Positions 1 through 5,654 of a stretch of DNA of 5,654 bases are shown here, piece by piece; position 1 is the stretch's first letter, and each line of letters starts with the position of its first letter. This DNA comes from Halomonas halophila (lineage in GTDB: Bacteria; Pseudomonadota; Gammaproteobacteria; Pseudomonadales; Halomonadaceae), in the NCBI GenBank assembly GCA_002433675.1, contig DJIP01000217.1, positions 1 to 5,654 of the forward strand, in the 5' to 3' direction. A program made the translations under genes and the position numbers. Under the pieces are notes generated by a model, which ran no database searches, was not told the DNA's origin, and saw only the letters and a program-made list of their open reading frames with translations.

Positions 1-149
1 CTGTTGGAAGCCCCGCTGTAGGCTTTGTTGGAAGCCCCGCGGGAGGCTCTGTCGACTGGCGCTAAGGTCAGCAGGGGCCCATGCCCCGCCCGCTCGGCGA
101 CATCCTGGAACATCCGAAAGACGTTGCGGCAGCTGGTCTCAGTGTTCAT
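1..149 (-). CDS. Unrecognised small reading frame, 5' part only (runs off left edge)
   Basis: An ATG at 147-149 opens a frame that stays open for 49 codons to the window edge. It begins MNTETSCRNVFRMFQDVAER. The start is supported by a strong Shine-Dalgarno sequence, GGAGGT, five bases before the ATG. The ATG overlaps the last 11 bases of the carboxyltransferase-like gene upstream, in another frame, which suggests translational coupling. Codons 1-34 look like ordinary protein; from about residue 35 the frame passes through two tandem 24-base repeats, giving the near-repeated octapeptides ASRGASNK and AYSGASN. I do not recognise a family. It is not an evident MdcC, MdcG, MdcB or MdcH start. 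It may be a real partner gene, a gene whose 3' end was replaced by a repeat element, or a chance frame. The ribosome binding site and overlap are seen directly; the rest is inference. Confidence 0.4.
   Translation of the reverse strand, partial: MNTETSCRNVFRMFQDVAERAGHGPLLTLAPVDRASRGASNKAYSGASN
2..49. repeat. Two tandem 24-base repeat units (REP-like)
   Basis: Unit 1 (2-25) and unit 2 (26-49) both begin TGTTGGAAGCCCCGC and match at 21 of 24 positions. Differences lie in the last nine bases. Unit 2 contains an imperfect palindrome around AGCCCCGCGGGAGGCT, as in short extragenic palindromic repeats. The left end of the array is cut by the window edge, so copy number is unknown. The 24-base length equals eight codons, so it does not break the small minus-strand frame that crosses it. 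Confidence 0.65.
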
Positions 150-1278
150 CCCGGACCTCCAGGGTATCGATGATGCCAAGCGCGTGGAGGTGTTCCGCGC
201 TGGCTTGTGGATGATCGCCTCGAGGCGTGATCAGCTCCGCTACCCGCGAGGGCAGGCTGCGAACGCGGCCTCGGGCGGTGAGCCTCACCTGGCTTGCGCA
301 GGCGGCGAGGGCGAGATAGATGCCACCCGAGAGCTCGCCATCGATTGCCAGCTCAACGGCAGCACCCGAGCGAACCCGGTGCTCGATGGTGCTGGCCAGA
401 CGCACTAGCGCCAGGCTCTGTAGCCTGGCTTCATCGATGGCCCTCAAGCTGTGACAGCTCCACTGACAGCGCAGTATCAGCGAAAGCCCAGCGGGGAGAC
501 ACCCGATGGCCAGGGCAAGGTCGGCAAGAGCCAGGTGATCCGGCGGGGCACTGCCGTGGCAGTCGATCCGTGCCTGTTGTCCCCGCCGCGACTGGCTTAC
601 CCGCGATTGGTTCAGCTGCGACGGGTTCTCCCGTGCAGACGGTGTCGACTCGCCGCCGTCGGCTTCGGGATGGACGTTGAGAGAGCAGCGACGCGGCGAG
701 GCCAGCCACCTGGCGATGTCGTCGCGCAGAGCTGCCGGTGTCCCGCTGGTGGTGTGGCCGTCGGGGTCGCGCCTGAGCCGGGACGCCGCCGAGATGATGG
801 CGTCCACTCGACGCGGGTCGGGGTTGCGGGCGTACAGCAGGCGAGGCCCGCTCATCGCCAGGCGGTTGCCTGGCGTATAGAGGCGCTGGTCGGCACACAT
901 GGCCATCAGGCTGGCGCCGCCGAAGGTGTGGCGTCCCAGCGCCGCCAGAATCCCGGGGATGCGCTGGCGCTGGACCAGCAGTTCTCCGATCACAGCACGC
1001 AAGTTGCCTTGCACCGCCACGCCCTCGTCGACCTTGGCACCGGCCGAGTCGATCAGCATCAATAGCGGCAGACGACGTTCGCTGGCCGTGGCGATGGCCT
1101 GGCGGAAGATCGCGGTTTCCCGCTTGCCGATGGCGCCTCTTGCGCGCTGTGGCAGGGTGGCCACGGCGACCAGGCGAGCGCCATCCAATTCGAGTACGGC
1201 ACTCTGTGCCGCTGCCGGGGAGAACGGATCCGACAAGGGGGTCTGAGGGGCGATGTCCTGCAGCAGATGAAGGGTCAT
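139..1278 (-). CDS. Fused beta/gamma-type carboxyltransferase (malonate decarboxylase MdcD-MdcE-like)
   Basis: The product is 379 residues and soluble. The N-terminal half resembles the beta subunit of acyl-CoA/acyl-ACP carboxyltransferases: residues 77-88 read DSAGAKVDEGVA, comparable to the DSGGARxQEG block of PccB and MdcD, followed by a GRHTFGGASLMAM oxyanion-type turn at 115-127 and a SGP step at 143-145. The C-terminal half (about 280-375) resembles the gamma/alpha side: GELSGGIYLALA at 314-325 is like the SGG/SGA turn of AccA and MdcE, and ends ALGIIDTL. A polar Ser/Gln/Arg-rich linker (about 205-237) joins them. In the known family these halves are separate subunits acting on malonyl-S-ACP, or biotin-dependent enzymes; no biotin or ACP partner is visible here. 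The ATG at 1276-1278 is chosen because GGTGG lies eight bases upstream; the longer start at 1324-1326 (395 residues) has no Shine-Dalgarno sequence and lies inside a dyad. Both halves are short for the family, so an altered substrate or decay is possible. Coding status is firmer than function. Confidence 0.68.
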   Translation of the reverse strand: MTLHLLQDIAPQTPLSDPFSPAAAQSAVLELDGARLVAVATLPQRARGAIGKRETAIFRQAIATASERRLPLLMLIDSAGAKVDEGVAVQGNLRAVIGELLVQRQRIPGILAALGRHTFGGASLMAMCADQRLYTPGNRLAMSGPRLLYARNPDPRRVDAIISAASRLRRDPDGHTTSGTPAALRDDIARWLASPRRCSLNVHPEADGGESTPSARENPSQLNQSRVSQSRRGQQARIDCHGSAPPDHLALADLALAIGCLPAGLSLILRCQWSCHSLRAIDEARLQSLALVRLASTIEHRVRSGAAVELAIDGELSGGIYLALAACASQVRLTARGRVRSLPSRVAELITPRGDHPQASAEHLHALGIIDTLEVRDEH

Positions 1279-1295
1279 GGTGTACGCCACCGTTC

Positions 1296-1346
1296 GGCAT
1301 GCCTGATGAGTTATTTGGTATGCCATTTAAGGCTAGATGGCATGCC
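1296..1346. promoter_or_regulatory. Array of GGYATGCC palindromes, candidate operator
   Basis: Three 8-base sites occur at 1296-1303 (GGCATGCC), 1317-1324 (GGTATGCC) and 1339-1346 (GGCATGCC), with start-to-start spacing of 21 and 22 bases, about two helical turns. The two right sites also form a longer inverted repeat: GGTATGCCAT (1317-1326), ten-base spacer, ATGGCATGCC (1337-1346), 9 of 10 positions complementary. The array lies 18 to 68 bases upstream of the preferred start of the carboxyltransferase-like gene. Binding by a dimeric regulator on one helix face is an inference; the regulator is not in the window. I see no convincing sigma-70 promoter elements nearby. Confidence 0.5.
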
Positions 1347-1370
1347 CTGGCGCGCCATACCTCGCCAGGG
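1345..1370. repeat. Perfect 8-base inverted repeat with 10-base spacer
   Basis: CCCTGGCG (1345-1352) and CGCCAGGG (1363-1370) are exact reverse complements separated by ten bases. It abuts the GGYATGCC array and has the same ten-base spacer as the longer dyad there. It could be a second operator half-site pair or an RNA hairpin in a 5' leader. No U-tract follows on either strand, so I do not call it a terminator. Confidence 0.45.
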
Positions 1371-1473
1371 GTAGCGGCTGTACGGCCACTGGAGGGTGGG
1401 GAAGCTGGTGGTTGGACAGGGGCTCCTGACGGTCGCTATGGAGGGCCAGGGCGGCTCGCGGCCTGCCAACGAC

Positions 1474-1507
1474 AACACCCCCGAGGCCAGGCCGCGGGGG
1501 TGCTGTT
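1474..1507 (-). terminator. Large GC-rich hairpin after the siderophore-binding protein gene
   Basis: On the minus strand the RNA would pair AACA, CACCCCCG and GGCC with GGCC, CGGGGGTG and TGTT, with single-base bulges or mismatches and a one-base apex in the simplest drawing (the real loop would be a few bases larger). It lies 34 bases after the stop of the binding-protein gene. The stretch after the stem is not T-rich, so it is either a weak intrinsic terminator or an mRNA 3'-end stabiliser. Confidence 0.6.
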
Positions 1508-1540
1508 CATGGAGGCGTGATGTGAACGGGGATGCGGAGC

Positions 1541-2386
1541 TTAGCGTGACAGCGCGGCCATCACCTCTTCGACCTGGAGGCGGGTGCTGTCCAGGCCCTG
1601 ACCCGCCAGATACCAGAGTCGCGGCGAGCCGACCGCGATGGCCTTGTCATCACCGATGGCCTGTGTCAGCGCCTCGACATCGAGGGGCGACTGGCCGATG
1701 GCGGCGCTGCGGTCCACCACCCACACCAGATCGGGCTGGGTGGCAGCGACCTGCGCCGGTGTCAGCGGCGTAAAGGTACGCTCACCGCGCGTCACGCTCT
1801 CGACGCTCTCGGGAAGTTCGGGCGAGGCCAGCCCCATCAGGTCATGCACGATGGCGTTGTGCTGGACGATAAGCTTTCCGTCGTTGTGGACGACCACCAG
1901 CACCTTCGGCGTCCCGCTGATCTCGGCCAATCGCTGATCGAGCGCCTGGCGCAGGTCCGCAAGCGCCTGCTCACCCGCGTCCTGGGCATCGAACAACGCT
2001 GCCAGATCGTCGACCCGGTGCTCGAGCTGATTCCAGGTGTCCTCACCCTCGGTCGCCACGGCATAGACCGGCGCAAGGGCTTCCAGGTTCTCGCGTTCGG
2101 CTTCCAGACGCCCGCTGATCAGGATGGCATCGGGTGACAGCGACTCAAGGGCCTCCATGTCGGCGACCTTGAGGGTGCCCACGTCGGTGAAGGCGTCGTC
2201 GGCATAGTCGGACAGATAGTCGGGCAATGTTGCCTGGGCGACGCCGACGATACGCTCGCGCTGCGCCAGGTTGTCGAGGATATCCAGGGCCGCGTAGTCG
2301 AGGGCGGCGACCCTTTCCGGCACCGGTTGCGCCCAGGCCTGGGCGGTGACGCTGAGCAGGGCGGCGATGGCAAGAGGTTTGTACAT
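1541..2386 (-). CDS. Periplasmic siderophore-binding protein, CeuE/FatB/YclQ family
   Basis: The product is a 281-residue substrate-binding protein of an iron-siderophore ABC importer. Residues 1-19 (MYKPLAIAALLSVTAQAWA) form a Sec signal peptide with likely cleavage after AWA; there is no lipobox cysteine, so a soluble periplasmic protein is expected. Family blocks visible: PERVAALDYAALDIL near the mature N-terminus, VGTLKVADMEALESLSPDAILISGR (69-93), VVDRSAAIG (223-231) and LWYLAGQGL (257-265). Arg93, Arg226 and Tyr259 fall where this family places ligand-contacting residues. The usual glycine-rich GSRFG-type loop after NDGK is shortened to LIVQHNAIVHD (172-182), so one customary arginine seems absent. 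The ATG at 2384-2386 has GGAG six bases upstream; an in-frame ATG nine codons earlier lies within the Fur box and would spoil the signal peptide. A near-consensus Fur box implies iron repression. No permease or ATPase gene adjoins it. Siderophore type (catecholate, petrobactin-like or other) cannot be read from sequence. Confidence 0.9.
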   Translation of the reverse strand: MYKPLAIAALLSVTAQAWAQPVPERVAALDYAALDILDNLAQRERIVGVAQATLPDYLSDYADDAFTDVGTLKVADMEALESLSPDAILISGRLEAERENLEALAPVYAVATEGEDTWNQLEHRVDDLAALFDAQDAGEQALADLRQALDQRLAEISGTPKVLVVVHNDGKLIVQHNAIVHDLMGLASPELPESVESVTRGERTFTPLTPAQVAATQPDLVWVVDRSAAIGQSPLDVEALTQAIGDDKAIAVGSPRLWYLAGQGLDSTRLQVEEVMAALSR

Positions 2387-2397
2387 GATTTCTCCAT

Positions 2398-2412
2398 TGA
2401 TAATCATTTTCA
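2398..2412 (-). promoter_or_regulatory. Fur box before the siderophore-binding protein gene
   Basis: On the plus strand TGATAATCATTTTCA matches the 7-1-7 Fur consensus (TGATAAT, one base, ATTATCA) at 13 of 14 defined positions. It sits in a larger imperfect palindrome, CCATTGA to TCAATGG, at 2394-2416. It lies 11 bases upstream of the start codon and its flank runs into the Shine-Dalgarno GGAG. A tentative promoter is TTGCGA (2425-2430) and AATGAT (2403-2408), read on the minus strand with a 16-base spacer, which would put the -10 element inside the Fur box. The operator call is firm; the promoter call is weak. Confidence 0.85.
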
Positions 2413-2445
2413 ATGGAGATGTTATCGCAAATGCTCGATCAAAGG

Positions 2446-2492
2446 GGGAGCGTCGCCGTGCTACGTTGCGTTGCGTACTGGCGAACGCTCCC
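2446..2492 (-). terminator. Hairpin after the CNNM gene, possible terminator
   Basis: GGGAGCGTCGCC (2446-2457) pairs with GGCGAACGCTCCC (2480-2492), twelve pairs with one bulged base and a 22-base loop. It lies 11 bases after the CNNM stop and just before the iron-regulated promoter region. On the minus strand the stem is followed by CCTTTGATC, only a weak T-run, so termination efficiency is uncertain. Confidence 0.45.
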
Positions 2493-2503
2493 TGGCGCTG
2501 GGT

Positions 2504-3559
2504 TCAGGAACCCTGGCTGGCCGGGTCGCCGGAGTCTGTCTTGGCTGACCGGCCTTGCCGACGCTGGGTCCAGCGCTGCTTGGCGTACTTGCGCATATTG
2601 GTGACGTTGTCGGTCTCGTCGACGATATCCTGGCCGAGCACCGTCTCGATCACGTCCTCCATGGTGATCAGCCCCACCCAGGTACCGTGGTCGTCATAGA
2701 CCACCGCCAGATGCTGGCGGTCCCGGAGCATCATGGTGAAGACATGCTCGACGCTGTCGTCGGCCTGCACCGAGGGGGCGTCCTGCATGATCTCCTTCAT
2801 GTCCACGGATTCATCCGCCTGGTAGGCGTCGGCCTTGTGCACATAGCCGATGGCCTGTTCGCCGCCGTCCATCACCGGAAAGCGGGTGAACGGCGAGCGC
2901 ACCAGTTCCTGCTCGAACTGGGCCACGGTCATCGATGGGCGCACCGTGACGCACACGGTTCTTGGCGTCATCACCTTGCTGATCTTGATCTCGTGCAGGT
3001 TGAGGATGTTGGTGATGGTCCTGGCTTCATCCTGGTCCAGTGCCTTCTCGTCCAGGCCGATGCGTGCCAGTGCCTTGATCTCGCCGCGCATGTCGGTGTC
3101 GGCAGCATTGCCGCCGATGCGCTGGGTGATCTGTTCGGACATCCAGATGAATGGCTTGAGGAGCAGGATCAGGGTGTTGAGGATGGGCGGCAGCCAGGGC
3201 GACAGCTGGCGCCAGAAGGTGGCGCCGATGGTCTTGGGAATGATCTCCGAGAGGATCAGGATGGCCAGCGTCATCACCGCCGAGGCGACGCCCAGCCAGG
3301 CCTCGCCGAAGACCACCGCGACCTGGGCGCCGACGCCGGTGGCGCCGACGGTGTGGGCGATGGTGTTGAGCGTCAGGATAGCCGCCAGCGGGCGATCGAT
3401 ATCCCGCTTGAGGGCGTTCAGCTTCTTGTGCAGCGGCTCGTTGGTCTCCTGGACCTGGGCGATATAGCTCGGTGTCAGCGACAGGATGGCCGCTTCCAGT
3501 ACCGAACACAGGAAGGAGGCGCCGATGGACAGTACGGCAAAGGCGATCAGCAGGAACAT
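2504..3559 (-). CDS. CNNM/DUF21 membrane protein with paired CBS domains
   Basis: This 351-residue protein belongs to the CNNM (CorC/UPF0053, formerly 'hemolysin-related') family, linked to Mg2+ and Co2+ efflux or homeostasis at the inner membrane. The DUF21 domain fills residues 1-145 with hydrophobic segments near 1-25, 57-83, 88-105 and 122-140; the hallmark SEIIPKTIGATF is at 104-115 and LNTIAHTVG at 64-72. A helical region (155-195) leads to VMTPRT (197-202). CBS1 spans about 197-250, with the conserved SPFTRFPVMDG (222-232), and CBS2 about 257-312, ending GLITMEDVIETVLGQDIVDETD; the pair is expected to bind an adenine nucleotide. The C-terminal CorC_HlyC domain of longer members is missing; instead there is a short basic tail (320-351). 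This is a known architecture and not clearly a truncation. The ATG at 3557-3559 has CGAGG four bases upstream. The gene stands alone between two hairpins. Confidence 0.92.
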   Translation of the reverse strand: MFLLIAFAVLSIGASFLCSVLEAAILSLTPSYIAQVQETNEPLHKKLNALKRDIDRPLAAILTLNTIAHTVGATGVGAQVAVVFGEAWLGVASAVMTLAILILSEIIPKTIGATFWRQLSPWLPPILNTLILLLKPFIWMSEQITQRIGGNAADTDMRGEIKALARIGLDEKALDQDEARTITNILNLHEIKISKVMTPRTVCVTVRPSMTVAQFEQELVRSPFTRFPVMDGGEQAIGYVHKADAYQADESVDMKEIMQDAPSVQADDSVEHVFTMMLRDRQHLAVVYDDHGTWVGLITMEDVIETVLGQDIVDETDNVTNMRKYAKQRWTQRRQGRSAKTDSGDPASQGS

Positions 3560-3746
3560 GCGGCCTCGTCACGTTTTAATGGGGTGGATGACAAGCATGA
3601 AAGGGGGCGCTGGCCAGGGCAAGTGACGGCGGGCATTTTCTGGAAGGAAACGACCTATCTCGCGTTGCGGCATGGTTTTCGAAGTGAACTGAGAGATCGG
3701 CTGGCAGCGGTGCCGGCTCGCCGCACCCTGGTAGCGGCCCAGGAAT
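3560..3746. other. Intergenic region between the secF terminator and the CNNM gene
   Basis: These 187 bases should hold the promoter of the CNNM gene. The best minus-strand candidate is TTTCAT, 16 bases, ATTAAA, placing the -10 element about 16 bases before the start codon; the match is poor. I see no small gene, RNA gene or repeat here. Confidence 0.35.
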
Positions 3747-3784
3747 GGAAAAGGCCCCGCCGTGGATATTCCACGACGGGGCCT
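3747..3784 (-). terminator. Intrinsic terminator after secF
   Basis: AGGCCCCG (3752-3759) plus CGTGGA (3761-3766) pair with TCCACG (3770-3775) plus CGGGGCCT (3777-3784), with one C/A mismatch and a three-base loop. On the minus strand the stem ends in TTTT followed by CC. It lies 22 bases after the secF stop and closes the sec unit. This is the strongest terminator in the window. Confidence 0.88.
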
Positions 3785-3805
3785 CGAGGGGCAGTTGCGG
3801 TGATG

Positions 3806-4729
3806 TCAGGGCAGCTGCTCTTCCTCGGCGTCTTCCTTCTTCTCCGGGATCAGGTCGCGGCGCTGGAGCTTGAGCTTGATCAGCAGGGCCGCCGCCACGT
3901 AGATCGACGAGAAGGTACCCACGCCGATACCGATCAGCAGGGCCACCGAGAAGTTGTGGATCATGTCTCCGCCCAGCCAGGCCAGCGCCAGCAGCACCAG
4001 CAGGGTGGTGCCGGAGGTCGCCAGGGTGCGGGACAGGGTCTGGTTGATCGCCTCGTTGAAGATCGCCGGCATGTCGTCGATACGCGACTTGCGGATATTC
4101 TCGCGGATACGGTCATAGACCACGATGGTGTCGTTGAGCGAGTAACCGATCACCGCCAGCACGGCGGCCAGCACCGTCAGATCGAACTCCAACTGGAACA
4201 GCGAGAAGGCGCCGACCACGATAATCACGTCATGGACCAGCGCCAGCAGTGCGCCGATGGCGAACTTGTACTGGAAGCGGAAGGCCACGTAGAGCATGAC
4301 CACGCCGAGGGCGACCAGCATGCCAAGGCCGCTCTGGTCACGCAGCTGACCGCCTACCTGGGCGCCGACGAACTCGGCACGCACCAGGTCCACCTGGGCG
4401 CCGCTCTGGGCCAGCAGGCCCACGACCTGGTCGCCGACATTGGCCTCGAAGGTCTGCTGCAGGCGAATCAGTACCTCATTGGCGGCGCCGAAGGTCTGTA
4501 CCGAGACGTCATTGAAGCCGGCCCCCTCGAGGGCGCCGCGCACGCTGTCCAGCGCCGGGGCGGTGGCGTAGCGGACTTCGACCAGGGTGCCGCCGGTGAA
4601 GTCGAGGCCCAGGGCCAGGCCCTGCACCACCAGTGACACCAGTGACACCAGGATCAGGATCGCCGACAGGGTGAAGGCGATCTTGCGCTGGCCCATGAAG
4701 TCGAGATTCAGGTTGGTGAGGCGTTTCAT
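3806..4729 (-). CDS. secF: Protein translocase subunit SecF
   Basis: SecF is an inner-membrane protein that, with SecD, uses the proton-motive force to help preproteins leave SecYEG on the periplasmic side. The 307-residue product (E. coli SecF is 323) shows the full plan: a first membrane segment at about 15-38, the conserved DFTGG at 43-47, a periplasmic domain to about 130, then five more membrane segments near 133-152, 157-177, 183-203, 238-258 and 262-285. GYSLNDTIVVYDRIREN (195-211) is the diagnostic SecF/RND-type motif. The tail is charged (EKKEDAEEEQ). The ATG at 4727-4729 is chosen because GGGGAG stands five bases upstream; an in-frame ATG ten codons earlier, four bases after the secD stop, has no Shine-Dalgarno sequence. 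The gap of 34 bases from secD and the shared direction indicate one operon, ended by the terminator at 3747-3784. Confidence 0.97.
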   Translation of the reverse strand: MKRLTNLNLDFMGQRKIAFTLSAILILVSLVSLVVQGLALGLDFTGGTLVEVRYATAPALDSVRGALEGAGFNDVSVQTFGAANEVLIRLQQTFEANVGDQVVGLLAQSGAQVDLVRAEFVGAQVGGQLRDQSGLGMLVALGVVMLYVAFRFQYKFAIGALLALVHDVIIVVGAFSLFQLEFDLTVLAAVLAVIGYSLNDTIVVYDRIRENIRKSRIDDMPAIFNEAINQTLSRTLATSGTTLLVLLALAWLGGDMIHNFSVALLIGIGVGTFSSIYVAAALLIKLKLQRRDLIPEKKEDAEEEQLP

Positions 4730-4763
4730 ACCCTCTCCCCGTTGTGTGCAAGTGGACATGGGC

Positions 4764-5654
4764 TTAGATCCATAGCTTCTTCACCGGCTTGCCGCCGTAG
4801 ATCAGATTGACCATGGCACGGGTCACCAGCAGGGCGGTGAACATCGAGGTCAGGATGCCCAGCGACAGGGTGACGGCGAAGCCCTTGACCGGGCCGGTAC
4901 CGATGGAGAACAGGATCAATGCCACCAGCAGGGTAGTGATGTTGGCGTCGACGATGGAGCTGAAGGCACGCTCGTAGCCGGCGTGGATCGCCTGCTGCAC
5001 CGACAGCCCTGTGCGCAGCTCCTCACGAATACGCTCGAAGATCAGCACGTTGGCGTCGACCGCCATGCCCAGCGTCAAGACGATACCGGCGATACCGGGC
5101 AGCGTCAGGGTGGCACCGAGCATCGACATGGCGGCGACCAGCAGGGTCAGGTTCAACGCCAGGGCGATGTTGGCGATGACGCCGAACACCTTGTAGCGGA
5201 TCAACATGAACAGCACGACCAGCAGCAGGCCGATCTGTACCGAGAGCATGCCGCGCTCGATATTGTCGGCGCCGAGGCTCGGGCCGATGGTGCGTTCCTG
5301 GGCGAAGTAGATCGGTGCCGCCAGAGAACCGGAGCGCAGCAGCAGTGCCAGCTCGCCGGCTTCGGTGGGCGATTCCAGCCCGGTGATGCGGAAGCTGTTG
5401 CCCAGCGCGCTCTGGATGGTGGCCAGGCTGATGATGCCGCGCTCGGTGTAGGGATCACGCACGGTCACCTGCTTACCGTCCTCCATCACCGTACGGTCAC
5501 GGGTCTTGTGCTCGATGAATACCACCGCCATGTTGCGACCGATGTTGGTGCGGGTGGCGCGGTTCATCAGGGTGCCGCCGGTGCCGTCCAGGTTGATGTT
5601 GACCTGGGGGCGACCGTTCTCGTCGAAGCCGCGGCTGGCGCTGGACACGCTGTC
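4764..5654 (-). CDS. secD: Protein translocase subunit SecD, C-terminal part (5' end outside window)
   Basis: The frame is open to the right edge, so only the last 296 residues are seen, roughly half of a usual SecD (about 615 residues in E. coli). The visible part covers the end of the large periplasmic domain (visible residues 1-135, with [19 protein letters not shown] at 91-109 and [16 protein letters not shown] at 113-128) and the membrane block with segments near 137-153, 158-180, 184-205, 236-253 and 258-283. [19 protein letters not shown] (196-214) carries the conserved aspartate of the fourth membrane segment needed for proton-driven function in known SecD. The end, [14 protein letters not shown], is typical of gammaproteobacterial SecD. 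A GTG at 5646-5648 is an internal valine codon, not a start. It works with SecF directly downstream; yajC is expected upstream, beyond the window. Confidence 0.97.
   Translation of the reverse strand, partial: DSVSSASRGFDENGRPQVNINLDGTGGTLMNRATRTNIGRNMAVVFIEHKTRDRTVMEDGKQVTVRDPYTERGIISLATIQSALGNSFRITGLESPTEAGELALLLRSGSLAAPIYFAQERTIGPSLGADNIERGMLSVQIGLLLVVLFMLIRYKVFGVIANIALALNLTLLVAAMSMLGATLTLPGIAGIVLTLGMAVDANVLIFERIREELRTGLSVQQAIHAGYERAFSSIVDANITTLLVALILFSIGTGPVKGFAVTLSLGILTSMFTALLVTRAMVNLIYGGKPVKKLWI

Noticed and set aside
74..87. GGGGC-CCAT-GCCCC hairpin as a terminator
   Set aside because: The stem is only five pairs with no T-tract on either strand, and it falls inside the small open frame.
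451..1065. Plus-strand open frame of 204 codons
   Set aside because: It is antisense to the carboxyltransferase-like gene and shows no domain, no good ribosome binding site and shadow-type composition.
431..1300. A 289-codon minus-strand frame overlapping the carboxyltransferase-like gene
   Set aside because: Its translation is Arg/Pro/Gly/Ala-rich as expected for an out-of-frame GC-rich reading, while the accepted frame shows family motifs.
1279..1326. Sixteen-residue N-terminal extension of the carboxyltransferase-like gene
   Set aside because: No Shine-Dalgarno sequence precedes that ATG, the residues (AYQITHQACRTVAYT) do not look like family sequence, and the codons lie within the palindrome array.
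3560..3610. Sigma-70 promoter for the CNNM gene (TTTCAT, 16 bases, ATTAAA)
   Set aside because: The -35 and -10 matches are weak and could arise by chance, so it is mentioned only in the intergenic entry.
2555..4636. A 693-codon plus-strand open frame antisense to the CNNM gene and secF
   Set aside because: It is opposite two well-conserved genes and their terminator, and its translation is His/Asp/Gly/Gln-rich low-complexity sequence with no recognisable domain. High GC lowers the stop frequency in this frame; it is a shadow.
1..5654. tRNA, rRNA, CRISPR array, insertion sequence or prophage genes
   Set aside because: No cloverleaf, regular spacer-repeat array, transposase motif or phage-like gene was seen on either strand.

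Overview
The window reads as high-GC gammaproteobacterial chromosome, most likely Halomonadaceae (Halomonas or Chromohalobacter type). That assignment is an inference from the secD-secF organisation, overall codon and protein character and the Fur-type operator; no rRNA or other taxonomic marker is present. Every gene I accept lies on the minus strand, so transcription runs from right to left.

From right to left: the 3' half of secD (4764-5654, cut by the window edge) is followed after 34 bases by complete secF (3806-4729). These encode the SecDF accessory part of the protein export translocon. A strong hairpin with a short U-tract (3747-3784) ends this unit. After an intergenic gap comes a CNNM/DUF21 membrane protein with two CBS domains (2504-3559), probably a divalent cation exporter or a regulator of one, which lacks the usual C-terminal CorC/HlyC domain. 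Another hairpin (2446-2492) follows it.

Next is an orphan periplasmic siderophore-binding protein of the CeuE/FatB/YclQ type (1541-2386). A near-perfect Fur box (2398-2412) sits directly upstream of its ribosome binding site, and a large GC-rich hairpin (1474-1507) follows its stop. No permease or ATPase partner is in the window.

The left part holds the least ordinary gene: a 379-residue protein (139-1278) that appears to join a beta-type and an alpha/gamma-type carboxyltransferase (crotonase-fold) half in one compact chain, as if MdcD and MdcE of biotin-independent malonate decarboxylase, or AccD and AccA, were fused and shortened. Its upstream region (1296-1370) carries an unusual set of dyads: a 10-base inverted repeat, a third copy of the same 8-base palindrome on a 21-22 base period, and an adjacent 8-base inverted repeat. 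Its stop overlaps by 11 bases the start of a further small reading frame with a very good Shine-Dalgarno sequence. That frame runs off the left edge through two tandem 24-base repeats and I do not recognise it.

The genes do not form one pathway. SecDF (export), CNNM (cation homeostasis), the iron-regulated binding protein and the carboxyltransferase-like unit look like four separate transcription units in the same direction, three of them separated by hairpins. The best candidate for something undescribed is the fused carboxyltransferase with its dyad-rich control region and overlapping small partner frame.
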